DNA from: Paramoeba atlantica
Lineage: Eukaryota; Discosea
NCBI GenBank assembly: GCA_977017575.1
Contig: CDRNVI010000141.1
Coordinates: forward strand, 1 to 64,000
DNA: 64,000 nucleotides
Reading direction: 5' to 3'
Part shown: positions 46,217 through 56,167 of the stretch, piece by piece
Position numbering within the stretch: position 1 is the stretch's first letter
Layout: each line of letters starts with the position of its first letter
Translations under genes and position numbers: made by a program
The notes under the pieces: generated by a model
What the model saw: the letters and a program-made list of their open reading frames with translations, nothing else
The model's database searches: none
What the model was told of the DNA's origin: nothing

Positions 46217-47623
46217 ATTTTTTATTTTTTATTTTTTATTTTTTATTTTTTATTTTTTATTTTTTATTTTTTATTTTTATTTTTATTTTTATTTATTTTT
46301 ATTTTTATTTTTATTTTTCTTTTTATTTTATTTTTTTTCTTTCTTTTATTATTCTTTTAATAATTTTATCATTTTCTCTCTTTTCTTTCTTTTTCTTTCC
46401 TTTCTTTTCCTTTCCTTTCTTTTTCTCTTCTCTTCTCTTCTCTTCTTCTCTTCTCTTCTTCTCTTTTCTTTTCTTTTCTTCTCTTCTCTTTTCTTTTCTT
46501 TTTTCTCTTTTCTTTTCTTTTCTTCTCTTCTCTTCTCTTTTCTTTCTTTCTTTTCCAAAAGGTTTTTAGGAGTCAATTGACTGAAAGGAGAAAAAATCTT
46601 GGACAAAATTTCAAAACTTCATTCTTTAACTGATTTGTAATTTTTTCTTTTTCTTTTTTTTTCTTTTTTTTTTCTTTTTCTTTTTTTCTTTTTCTTTTTT
46701 TCTTTTTCTTTTTTTCTTTTTTTCTTTTTTTCTTTTTATCTTTTTTCTTTTTTCTTTTTTCTTTTTCTTTCTTTTTTTTCTTTCTTTTTTCTTTTTTCTT
46801 TTTTCTTTTTTCTTTATTTCTTTCTTTCTTTTTTTCTTTCTTTCTTTCCCATTTTTCTTTCATTTTCTTTCTTTCTTTCATTTCTTTTCATTTCTTTCAT
46901 TTTTATTGAAATTATTTTTGATTTTATCAGATCACTGGGAGGGAATTTCTTTTCAGGGACAATGCCTGTTGAATTTGCACAACTCTTTGATCTCCTTCAA
47001 ATGTTTTTCTTTTCTTTTTCTTTTTTTTTTTTCTTTCTTTCTTTCTTTCTTTCTTTCTTTTTTTTTCTTTTTTTTCTTCAGATTATTTTTTGAATAAATT
47101 ATTCTGTTCTGATGATTTTTTTCTTTTCTTTCTTTCTCTCACTTTTCTCTCTCACTTTTTTCTCTCTTTCTTTTTCTTTTCTCTCTCTCTCTCTCTCTCT
47201 CTCCTCTCTCCTCTCTCCCTCTCCTTTTCATAATATTATTAGACATCGTTTCTAATAACTTCACAGGGTCTTTGCCTACTGAATTTGGACAACTTTCATT
47301 TGACTTGGATATTTTTTTATTTTTATTTATTTTTATTTATTTTATTTATTTTATTTATTTTATTTATTTTATTTATTTTATTTATTTTATTTATTTTATT
47401 ATTTTTTTATTATTTTTATTATTTTTATTATTTTATTATTTTTATTCTTTTTTTATTCTTTTTTTATTCTTTTTTTATTCTTTTTCTTTTTCTTTTTTTC
47501 CTTTTTAACTCTTATTTCTTTTCTTTTCCTCTTCTTTCTTTCTCTTTGTAGGTATTTCAGTAAGAATTCATTCACAAGACCACTTCCAACCGAAATAGGA
47601 CAACTTACAAATCTTGTTCAAAT
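43990..47623 (+). CDS. Leucine-rich-repeat protein gene, one repeat per exon
   Basis: Six LRR exons are recognised: 45720-45788, 46075-46146, 46562-46636, 46931-47002, about 47241-47312, and 47552-47623 (69, 72, 75, 72, 72, 72 bases). Each begins with the last base of a split codon and ends with the first two of the next, and each encodes one plant-type LRR of 23-25 residues (L..N.LSG.(I/V/L)P..I..L..L), e.g. LSGTIPTKIGVLSSL, SFTRPLPTEIGQLTNLVQ. Five of six are preceded by AG, and five are followed by GT. Exon 3 has TGA (46577) at its position 6. Exon 5 has AT at the donor and no AG acceptor in phase. Introns are simple sequence. A possible first exon with a signal-like hydrophobic start (MTNPYFRSKNLYLLFFSCLF, 43990) lies upstream, but its link is inferred. 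No kinase or membrane segment is seen downstream. LRR proteins of this type usually bind protein or peptide ligands. Confidence 0.75.
44149..45024 (-). mobile_element. LINE-B, 5'-truncated insertion
   Basis: 876 bases matching LINE-B 10594-11475: A-tail (T-run 44149-44156), 3' UTR, ORF2 tail and half of RNase H. A perfect 15-base target-site duplication, TCTTTTTTGGATGTT, is at 44134-44148 and 45025-45039. It sits inside pyrimidine-rich sequence upstream of the first LRR exon. It keeps the longer G-run that LINE-B has lost, so its ORF2 tail is in frame, with TGA after EEDF and then TAA at about 44320, as in LINE-B. Confidence 0.93.
45056..45719 (+). repeat. Pyrimidine microsatellite block (probable intron)
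   Basis: TCTTT/CTTTCT, CCTTT and CCACTTTCTCTT repeats (the last from 45555 to 45620), nearly all pyrimidine. It ends in TTAAAAAAG at the acceptor of the first recognised LRR exon. Confidence 0.8.
45789..46074 (+). repeat. LRR intron made of (TTTTTC)n/(CT)n
   Basis: Begins GTTTCTTTTTC and ends CTCTTTTTAG. In between it is purely pyrimidine-rich simple sequence, including a long CTTTTT array at 45835-45905. Confidence 0.85.
46147..46561 (+). repeat. LRR intron made of (TTTTTA)n then (TCTTT)n
   Basis: Begins GTTTTTTTATT. A TTTTTTA/TTTTTA array fills 46147-46340, followed by TTTTC and TCTTC repeats. It ends CTTTTCCAAAAG before the exon with the VN-x-LKGEKILDKISKL repeat. Confidence 0.85.
46637..46930 (+). 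repeat. LRR intron made of (CTTTTT)n
   Basis: Begins GTAATTTTTTC and ends GATTTTATCAG, a good pyrimidine-preceded acceptor. Otherwise TTTTTTC and TTTC repeats. Confidence 0.85.
47003..47240 (+). repeat. LRR intron of TTTC/CT repeats
   Basis: Begins GTTTTTCTTTTC. It contains a (TTTC)n run (47030-47060) and a (CT)n run (47175-47220). The 3' end (ATATTATTAG) gives an acceptor two bases off the phase used by the other exons. Confidence 0.75.
47313..47551 (+). repeat. LRR intron of (TTTAT)n/(TTATT)n
   Basis: Starts with ATTTTTTTA rather than GT, so the donor looks mutated. A TTTAT array fills 47320-47400, then TTATTTTTA and TTCTTTTTT. It ends CTCTTTGTAG, a good acceptor. Confidence 0.8.
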
Positions 47624-48087
47624 GTATTTTTTTCTTTTTTTCTTTTTTTCTTTTTTTTTTTTTTTCTTTTTTTTTTTCCTTTTTCCTTTTTCCATTTTCT
47701 TTTTCTTTTTCTTTTTCGTTCTCTTTTTCTTTCCACCAATCCAAGATCAAAAACCTTTATTTTGTTGGGTGTTTTGTGGTGATGTGTTTTTTTCTTTTCT
47801 TTGTTTTCTTTGTTTTTCTTTATTTTTCTTTGTTTTTCTTTGTTTTTTTTTGAATTGGAAAACTAATTTTTCTTTCTTTTCTTTTTTCTTTTTCTGTTAG
47901 ATGATAATATAATCAAAAATCAAGAAAAACAGAACAATTGAAGGGATTTTTGTGGTGATGTTTTGGAGTTTTATGAACAAATTAAAGAGTTCTTTTGATT
48001 TGTTCAAACAACTCTTTTTTCTTCTTTGATATTTTTAAGCTATTTGACCCCTCAAGACTGAATGTCCCAGAAGATGATCCAATTCTC

Positions 48088-48122
<35 letters not shown>

Positions 48123-48350
48123 TCGGGGAGTTAGGGAATCAAGGAGACTTGAGATCCCACCAAACAAGGTTCTTTTTTTTATTCTTTTTTTTCTTCTTTT
48201 TTCTTTGTTTTTTTCTTTTTTTTTTCCTTTGTTTTTCTCCTTTTCCTTTGTTTTTTCTTTTTTCCTCTTTTCTTTCTTTTTCCTTTTCTCTTTTTTTTCT
48301 TTGTTCCTTTTCTCTTGTTTAATCTCCATTTCCCTCTTTCTTTCTTTGAT
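47624..48350 (+). other. Pyrimidine-rich downstream region
   Basis: A good donor GTATTTTTTTC opens it, then T/C tracts. No further LRR exon is recognised before 48350; possible unrelated exons at 47730-47775 or 47895-47950 cannot be supported. 47960-48180 is the inverted relative of 39085-39200 and holds a (GA)n array at 48093-48119. Confidence 0.5.
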
Positions 48351-48834
48351 ACAATAAAGGCTGGAGATACCACTGTTGGTGAAGTCTCCTCTTCCACTGT
48401 GAATCCTAACTCCTCCTGTTTCTTTACATACTTCTTGAGTACTTTCTCCAGCCTCCTTCTCACATCATTATCCCCTTGATTATCCTTGGTTTTGGTCTCT
48501 TCCCCTTTTGAAGTAGAGTTTCTTGAGCCAACTCCAAACTTCCTTTGTTCTCTTCTTCCTCTGAACTTATTGGGCCAATTCAACATTCAAATAGGTTGTT
48601 GGCTGCTTCATGAACTGTCCAAAAAGTGGCTTGACAAAAGGTCTCAAATCCAGACCCTCAGCATCCCCCCGAGGATCTCGGTGACCCCCCTCATCAGGAG
48701 TGAGCAACATTGTCAATTCATGGAAATTTTCGGCCTTCTGGCCAGCTGAGCTGATTGGCATTACAAATTTCTCTGGTCTGCTCTTGGGTTCATATTTCTT
48801 TGTCACTTTCTTTGGAATCTCCTTGAACCTCATT
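48345..48834 (-). pseudogene. Retroelement RT N-terminal fragment
   Basis: The minus strand reads VRRRLEKVLKKYVKKQEELG, then VSPAFIVSKKERGKWRLN (48350-48440), the opening of an LTR/DIRS-type RT (Ser-Pro...Val-Lys-Lys...Lys-Trp-Arg). Upstream, in another frame, MRFKEIPKKVTKKYEP to NVELAQ (48833-48570) is probably the preceding protein. It is truncated at the pyrimidine tract. Family not determined. Confidence 0.45.
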
Positions 48835-49328
48835 CAATGACATCCACCTCACCTCTGAGATCCTTGAATTTCCTAAAGTTGGTGTTAGAGAATTGTTTTC
48901 TTCTGTTCTGTTGATAGGATCAAAGATTTCTCCTAAATCAAATTTCACTTTCTCATCCTTTCCATTCTCATATGTGTCTCTCTTCTATTTCCTTCTCAAG
49001 TCCGGCTGTGCTTACACGAATTTGACCATGGCGAGACATGATGAGGCATGAGAGTGCTTTTTATGTGCGGAAAGTGCTCAGTCTTTCGATGCAAGGATAT
49101 CTTTTGAGATATTGCATTCCTTCTAATGATGTGTGCACTTTTTGTCCATTTTGCCCCCTCATCCACTTCTTGTCTTGCCTCTTTGCTTTCTTCTCCTCTG
49201 GTTTAAAGATATGTCAGATCATGCAAGATGAATTTGTGGATGCAGGATCGGAAATTCAGATGGCCAAACTGAAGTGATTGATTATCTTTGCGACAATACC
49301 AAATGTACCTCTCTGATCTATTACAGTG

Positions 49329-49695
49329 TTGGAGTGAAACCTACCTCCAACACATTAGTGGTGCTTTCCAGAGCTTTTAGAGCTTTCCTGAGCTTCTCTG
49401 AGCTTCCCTGAGTTTCTTTGAGCCTTCCCAGAGCTTCTCTGGATGCCTTTGTGTCATGGGTTTTGGCCTTCCTGATGAGCCAGGAGCTTCACAGATAGCC
49501 TGTGCACCAGTTTGGTGTTTTAGCCAAAATCACAAGTTTTTTAGTGCTCTTTTTATTTGCTTTCATGTTTTGTTTTCACACTGTTTTCTCTGATTTCATT
49601 TTGGCTTGGTCTTGTGTGTTGGTTGGGGTCATTCCTATAAAGGTTTTGGTCCAGAGTTTAGTTTCTTTCCTTTTTCTCTCCTTTTTCCTGTGTCT
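49329..49695 (+). mobile_element. Diverged copy of the CT-rich LTR
   Basis: Begins TGTTGGAGTGAAACCTACC followed by CCAACA, the same end hairpin as 690 and 23104. The order of Gln/Ser-coding-like CT-rich motifs (GAGCTTCCCTGAG, ATAAAGGTTTTGGTCCAGAG) follows. Shorter than the 670-base copy, and its right end is not clear. Confidence 0.6.
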
Positions 49696-49699
49696 TCAT

Positions 49700-50300
49700 C
49701 GTGAGTGTGGTTCCCCCCACAACAGTCCAAAGAGTGTAAAGTCTTTTGTGGTGCAAATATATGTGTGGTTCGCTTCTGCTCAAATTCAGAGAAGAAGTGC
49801 TCTCATCGAAGCATGTACTTGTGTGTGGTGATAGATCTAAAAGCTTGTGGCAATATTTCGAAAGTGCCCAAAGAGAATTTTTCTTCAGAAGAGGAAGTCA
49901 CTCAAAAGAGAGTTGATGAGGTTGAGAGAGAGACAAAGGTTATGACTCAGCTTGTTACCAAGATTATGAACATGATTTTGTTTGTGGTCATGACCATTAT
50001 TATGACTGTGGGGTGACGGATATAAAGATCATTAGAGTGATCAGAATTATCATGGGGAATGGACTGAAATTATGACTTTGGTAATGTTTAATGATTGTGG
50101 GAGAGACCAGGGTGTAAAGGAATGGAGATTGGGATAGGAATAGCACCTGGGGTTCCAGGTGTTTCAAAGTTTGGGTTGTGAGGGGATGTGTTTGGAAAGG
50201 ACGAAGAGAGTGGCAATGATGAAAAGGGGGTGTTGAAAGTGATACAATGATGATGTTTGAGGAGTCTATTTTGATTTGTATGGACACTCTGATGTAGTTG
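49700..50300 (+). other. Unassigned region
   Basis: A 103-codon frame (49705-50016, ending TGA) contains SSEEEVTQKRVDEVERETKV, which could form a coiled coil. I find no homology. The rest is unreadable. Confidence 0.25.
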
Positions 50301-50313
50301 ATAACATGTTAGA

Positions 50314-51387
50314 ATGAGCTTTGGCGAACCTGGGTATTTGGGGATAAAACCAAAATCGTTTTGTTTATTCTCCCCAGAGGAAAAGAAATACATTTTTAAT
50401 GGTAATCAGGATGTTTTCTTCTTTTCTTTTGATGTATCAAATCTCTTCTCACTCATTTGTTATTCTAGACCTAATGAGTTTAGTAACACCAACAATCTAT
50501 CAATGGGTGAAGAGAAATGGCAAATGACAAAGCACATTGGCTTGTATTTGGCTCAACCTTTTCTCTGGTCATATCACTACAAGCCCCTCTGGGGATTCAA
50601 GATTCAGTCATGAGAAGGATAACAACGCTTTTTTATTGGAACTATGCAAGAGGGACCATGAGGAGGTTGACTTTTGTTCAGTATTTTACATTGATGATTT
50701 TGTCTATACAGCTATCAATGAGGAAGAGTTTATTGTGGGGATAGCAAAGTGTTGCATTTTTGAGAGATGATTGGATCTATTTCGTACATTGGGTTAACAA
50801 CAGGATTGTGTTTCTCTTTTTTGAGGAGATGTTATTGTGGTTTGCTGTCAAGAAGTTAGAGGTCACTACAGAAGTTATTTTTTCTGATCTGGTTTCTGTT
50901 TTGATACATTCCTGTATTCCCTGGAGTCCTCACTGGAATATTCAATGCTTTTCAGAGGTTCTAACAATATTAAGAGGTTTATTTATTTTTACTGATTCTC
51001 AAAATTTGTTTGGCAGATATGGTATATTGTATGGTGAAGTCATCGAATTTTCCTGAGAAACTCTGTCATCGCAGAGATATGTGGAATTGTATGTTCTTAA
51101 GAAAACAATTGGTTTTGGCTGGAATTTGTTTGGATCTGTTTTTCACTCTGCAAGCAAACTCCCCCTGTTTGGAGTAAGTGATGGTATTTGTTTTGGTATG
51201 GCTGATTTTTCTTGCAGAGCTGGCTCTTAAGAAGTTTGGGGACACAGTGCTTTCTAAAAGCACAACAGAAGGATTCTGGCCCAATTCAGCGCATATGGAA
51301 GATATATTTTTCAAGGATACACAAAAGTTTTACAGGTCACCAAAACCATGTTCACAACATAACTTGAAGTATTTTTCCACATTCTGA
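50314..51387 (+). pseudogene. RT-like remnant with YIDD motif
   Basis: FFSFDVSNLFSLICYSRPNE, with a GLYLAQPFLWSYHYKP segment, could be RT motifs A/B. FCSVFYIDDFVYTAINEEEF (Tyr-Ile-Asp-Asp at 50687-50698) is a good motif C, followed by a thumb-like WLDLFRTLG. The parts fall in different frames, so the gene is dead. The YIDD form with a following tyrosine recombinase at 53758 would fit a DIRS-like element, but I cannot show the two belong together. Confidence 0.45.
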
Positions 51388-52530
51388 CAATGACCAAAGG
51401 CTGTTGATCATCTCTGGCATCCCTGACCCCTTCAGATCAATGAACTTTGGCAGGCAAAGTGGATTTCAACTTTCCAGTTCTGACCACAAGAGCCTCATCA
51501 GGATATTTGGATAGATGTTTATGACTGATGTTGATATCTATGTGGCAGAATGTGAGGGTTAGTACTTTCCTTAAGATTTAATATAATGATATTTTTTTCA
51601 ACAGTTTTGGTGTCATTTATAATGTACCATGCGATAGCAGAAAAAATATTTGGGTAAGGATTGGATTCTCTTGTGGACTGATTGACCCTTAAATGAAGAG
51701 TTGGGATCTTTTATTGGCATACTTGGCATGATTTAAGTCAACTGGATCTCAGTTTATGAATGATTGGAATTATCCAAATGAAGTTTTACAAGCTCTTGAA
51801 CTTGGAAGGAATGAAACTCAATGAATTATTCATAAGTGGTGTTGAATTCCCTGAGGAAACCATCTCCAGGCACAAGGGCTTCATCCAGCAGCTCTCCGAA
51901 AGAGATCAAAGATGGTGTGTGGCTCCCCACCTTTGAGCATCTACCTTTTCTTTGTGTGGCTTTTGTTCCTTCTTGCTTCCTTCTTTGTCCCTTTCCTTCC
52001 CCTTTTTGTCTTGCTTTGGATCTCTCTTTGTTCTCTCCTCCATCTCTTGTGCTGGTTTGGATTTCTTCCTTCCTTGTCTCTTTGTTTCTATTTTCTTCCC
52101 ATTCTTTTTGTCTGTTTTGGATTTTTGGATTTTGTTTTTGGATTTTGTTTTTGGATTTGAGTATGGTTTTTTGTTGTTTGGCTGTGTTGTTTTGTTGACT
52201 GTCTCTTTTTGGAATAAACACTCAGGGGTGTTACTTGAGTACTTTCAAGCACATAAAAAAACAAAAAGAGAGGAGGTGGAGATGTGACAGAGACCAAGAA
52301 GTTTTATTTAGAAAGACAGTAGAAAAGTTGAACAATCAGAAAAAACCAACAAATAAAAGATATTTGCAATGTCAGCTCCTTGAAACCAAACATTCTCTCT
52401 TTTAATTTTCTTTATTTTTTTGTCTTTTTTTTTTGTCTTTTTTTTTTGTCTTTTTATTTGTCTTTTTTTCTTTGTCTTTTTTTCTTTGTCTTTTTTTCTT
52501 TGTCTTTTTTCTCTTTTTTTTCCCAATGAC
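51388..52530. other. Region between RT remnant and purine tract
   Basis: If TGA is read as Trp, a frame at about 51510-52290 becomes long (including GMKLNELFISGVEFPEETIS near 51810), but its second half is CT-rich simple sequence. No domain is recognised. 52410-52520 is a (TTTTTGTC)n array. Confidence 0.3.
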
Positions 52531-53008
52531 AAATCCTTGAATTAGAAAGAGAAAAAGAAAAGAGTGAAATAAAAAGAGAAGTAAAAGAGAAAAAAGAAAA
52601 AAAGAGAAAAAAAGAAAAATAAAAAATAAAAGAAAGAGAGAAAAAATAGAAAAAAAGGGGAAAAAAAAGCAAAAAAAAAGTGAAAAAGAAAAAAAAGAGA
52701 AATAAAAGAGAAATAAAAGAGAAAAGAGAAAAGAGAAAAAAAAGAGAAAAAAAAGGGGGAAAAAAAAAGAGAAAAGAGAAAAAGGGAAAAAAAGAAAAAA
52801 AGAGGGAAAAATAAAAAAGAAAAATAAAAGAGAAAAATAAAAAGAAATAAAGAGAAAAAGAGAAAAAAGAGAAAAAAAGAAAAAAAAGAGAGAAAAAGAG
52901 AAATAAAAGAGAAATAGAAATGAAAATAGAAAGAGAGAAAAAGAGAGAAAAGAAAGAAAAAAAAAGAAAAAAAAAGAAAAAAAAGAAATGAAAAAAGAAT
53001 TGAAAAAA
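52530..53008 (+). repeat. Purine tract, left arm of a purine/pyrimidine mirror
   Basis: About 480 bases of AAAAGAGAAA-type sequence with few pyrimidines, joined within 30 bases to the pyrimidine tract at 53035-53470. Confidence 0.85.
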
Positions 53009-53034
53009 TGTATGTATTGATTGTCTCCCCACCA

Positions 53035-53470
53035 CATCTCTTTGTTTCTCTTTGTTTCTCTTTTTTTTTTTCTTTATTTCTCTTTTATTTCTTTATTTCT
53101 CTTTCTTTTCTTTTTCTCTTTTTCTCTTCTTTTTTTCTCTTTTTATTTCTCTTTTCTCTTTTCTCTTTTTATTTCTCTTTTCTCTTTTCTCTTTCTCTTT
53201 CTCATTCTTTTCTTTTTTTTTCTTTCTTTTGTTCTCTTTTGGTTTTTTTTTTCAGTTTTTCTTCCCATTCAAGAACCATAAATCTCCCTCTTTATTTTTT
53301 TTCTCCTTTCTCCTTTCTCCTTTTTCTTTTTTTTTTCTTTTTCTTTTCTCTTTTTTTCTTTCTTTTCATATCATTTCCCCCTCTCTTCACCTTTTTCTAT
53401 TTTCCCCCCTTTTTCTTCCTTTGTTTTTCCTCTCATTCTTTCTTTTCTTTCTTTTCTTTTTCTGAATGTT
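53035..53470 (+). repeat. Pyrimidine tract, right arm
   Basis: About 430 bases of TTTCTCTTTT repeats, broadly the complement of the tract to its left, so the two could pair as a long imperfect hairpin. After it, TTTTTGGATCCA at 53476 recurs at 45046, near the LRR gene, suggesting a shared unrecognised exon or repeat. Confidence 0.8.
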
Positions 53471-53757
53471 TCAGGTTTTTGGATCCAACAGTCAGCCTTT
53501 TTTCCTCCTCTAACTCTTTCTTCTCATCTTTGGATGGATTTTCTCTGATGAGAATTTTGTTTTGATGAAAGGGTTCTTTTCATACTCTCTAGGATATTGA
53601 ATTGCCAAAATAGAACACCTATAAAGTCAATACAACCATCACCATCTATACATGTGATGAGATACTTCTGAAAGGACAAAGAATGTGGAGGAGAGAAAAG
53701 CTTTTATTCTTTTTTTTTTGTCTCTCAAAAAGAGGAAAGAGAATAGCTATTTAGCCA

Positions 53758-55200
53758 ATGTTTGAAAAAAGGCAGTTTATCGTCGAGGGTGTTTTTGATG
53801 TCAAGACCCAGGATTTTTGAGGTCAAGGGCCGCTTGTAGCATGAGACCACAGAATCCTGGTCGAGACTGATCAGAAACACTCAAGACATGATAAACCTTT
53901 TCAAACATTGGCTACAACGTTTTATTGAATTTTGAGGCTGGGAAAAATGAGAGCAATAAATATGGTGTATTTCGATTGGTTTGAGTTTGTTTTGGGACGA
54001 TTGTGTGACAACAATTGAAAGAAAAAGCCCTGTGGGCATTTTTTCATTTTCTTGCGAGAGATGAACCCTGCACGAAGAGTGGAAAACCCACTGATTGTGT
54101 CCCTCCAAGCAAAGAAATGGAACCACTTTGAATTTGACTCCACACACCATTCTGTTCGGATGGTGTTGAATGGCCCACATGTGACTCGAAAGGCATTCCT
54201 GACTGTTGCAAGTCGTTTCGAGGATTTCTTGACACGTTTTTATAAAAAAAACGAGGAAAAACACCAAGATTATGTGATAAATGAGGCATTGTTGGTCGAG
54301 TTTTACCAAAAATATTTGTTTGTCCTTTCTCATCGAAATGGCGACTGTGTTTACAGATTGTCCTCATTCTTTCCAGTGATTTCACTCGTGAAACGCTATG
54401 TTTTGTGTAAATATGCAATTGATTTCGGTGAGACTCGGCAGTTAAATTGAATCCTAAAGGGAGAAACAGCTGGTTATCAGCCAAATAAGAAGAATGTTTT
54501 TACCTTGGAGGAGATAAAACAATATTTGTCTTGAGGGATAATGAATGGGGAAGATCTACAAGACTCTCTGTTGGCTCTTTTTGCTTTCTTTGGATTAGCC
54601 AGAAGTGTTGAAGTTATTAACATTTCTCGTGATGAAGTGAAGTTAAAGAAAAATGGGAGTGTATGCTTCACCATGGAACGGTGCACAAAATCGAAATCTT
54701 TGAGGAAAACCAAAGTGGTCATCCCTGTGCTTGATGGGTTTATTCCTTCTGAAGCGTTGGAGGATCACCTGGAGAACCTCCCCCCTGGTACTTGCCTTTG
54801 GTGAAAGTGGAACAAGAACTGAGAGAACTTTGCAGCTCAGCACTTAGGAAAAAACTATCTTGCGAAATTGGCAAAGAAAATAGCATGTTTTCTCGAGAAG
54901 CCTGAAGAAAATTATGCATCACACAGTTTTCGTCGGTTGGGAGCCACTGCCATGGTGGAAGGAGGAGGCACCACAGACCAATTGATGGTGTCTGGTGGGT
55001 GGACAAGCGAGCGGGTTGCTCATGGATATTATGAAGATTCTGAACAAGCCGCAGGTGAACGTGCCAACCGGATCGTTGAATCCGAGCAAGCTGAAACTGC
55101 ACAACCACCAACAGAAACCCCTCCTGTGACAGTAACTATGACGTTCCAGCCAAATGGTGGACAACGAGTTCAAGCCACCTTGGGTGAAAATTGAAAGTAA
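53758..55200 (+). CDS. Tyrosine recombinase (Crypton/DIRS-type), intact if UGA = Trp
   Basis: Frame from ATG 53758 (preceded by in-frame TAG at 53752) to TAA 55198, 480 codons, with nine internal TGA (53818, 53842, 53926, 54016, 54448, 54532, 54802, 54820, 55192) and no TAA or TAG. Catalytic residues of the tyrosine recombinase fold: Arg282 in GLARSVEVINISRDEV, His389 and Arg392 in SHSFRRLGAT, Trp415 in SGGWTSERVA (Trp or His is usual here) and Tyr424 or Tyr425 in HGYYEDS. Residues 1-110 are of unknown role; 110-230 are in the position of a core-binding domain. Such enzymes insert and excise circular DNA by a phosphotyrosine intermediate. Crypton elements carry only this gene; DIRS elements carry it after RT. 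The neighbour at 50.3-51.4 kb might be the RT of the same element. No flanking repeats were found. The open frame makes this the best candidate for an active mobile gene in the window. Confidence 0.8.
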
Positions 55201-55389
55201 TTTTGTGATGATTTTTGAATTTTTTTTTCATATAAATGATTTTTGGATTCAATTATGTTCTTTTTTATTGATTTTTTCAATTATCTTGTTGGAATGAATT
55301 TTTTTTCAATTATCTTTGTTTATTTGAAGGGAACAACACTCCTTAAATGGTGCTTTTCTCTCATTGTTCTCATTTTTCCAGTCTCAAAA

Positions 55390-55625
55390 TTCAATAAAAG
55401 AAAGAAAAAGAAAAGGAAAGAGGGAAGAGAAAGAAAGGGGAAAAAAAAGAAAAAAAAAGAAAAAAAAAAAAAGAAAAAGAAAGAAAAAGAAAGAAAAAGA
55501 AAAAGAGAAGGAAAAAGAGAAAAAGAAAGAGAAAGAAAAAGAGAAAGAAAAGAGAGAAGAGAAGAGAGAAAGAAAAGAGAGAAAGAAAGAAAAGAGAGAA
55601 GAGAAGAAGAGAAAACTTTTTCTGA
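55390..55625 (+). repeat. Purine tract upstream of the PB1 gene
   Basis: A/G-rich sequence (AAAGAAAGAAAAAG, then GAGAAGAGAGAA) between the recombinase gene and a pyrimidine tract. Confidence 0.8.
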
Positions 55626-55689
55626 GGACAACCAGCAAAAGAGAAGACCAAAAATACATTAATGGGGAATGCACACAACCACCTCTTTC

Positions 55690-55870
55690 TCATCTGTCCC
55701 CTCTTCCTTCCTCCCTCCCTCCCCCCTTCTCCTAACCACTTCCTGAATGCATGGGCCATTTCTCTCTCTCTTCTCTCTCTTTTCTTCTCTCTCTTCTCTC
55801 CTCTCTTTCTCTCTCTTCTCTCTTCTCTCTCTTCTCTCTCTCCTCTTTCTCATTCCTCTTCTCTCCAAAC
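55690..55870 (+). repeat. Pyrimidine tract upstream of the PB1 gene
   Basis: CTCTCTT/CCTTCC-rich sequence. Beyond it 55905-55935 contains AACCCACCCAGAATCAAACC and its partial complement GGTGGGTT, a short palindrome; TTGAACC/CAAACC-like boxes also stand near the other PB1 copies (37690, 40030). Confidence 0.7.
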
Positions 55871-56167
55871 ACAAAACAAAAAAAAAATTGGGTTTCACTG
55901 AAAAAAAAAACCCACCCAGAATCAAACCCGGTGGGTTCTCTTTTTTTTTTGTTGTTCTTTTTTCAGTGTGTGTTGGTTGTTCTTTCAGTGATTTCTTTTT
56001 TGTTTGTTTGTGTGATTGGTGTTCCTTCTCGCCACATCCCCCTCTCATTCCCTCATGAACAACAACAAACACAATCAACCACCCCACCCCTCAGGCAGGT
56101 TTTGTTTTTAATTTAAAACATTTCTTTTTTCTGGATAACTTGAAACAGAAAAAACAACAACAACACA

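Noticed and set aside
47624..48180. A seventh LRR exon
   Set aside because: No segment between 47624 and 48350 gives the N-x-L-x-G-x-x-P pattern in the required phase.
36400..53600. Many long frames rich in Phe/Leu/Ser or Lys/Glu/Arg
   Set aside because: They are translations of purine or pyrimidine simple sequence, occur in several frames and both strands at once, and lack domains.
55905..55935. Box-B-like CAAACCC/TTGAACCC motifs near PB1 copies as tRNA or SINE remains
   Set aside because: Too short and without a matching box A; may be chance or a shared 5' region.
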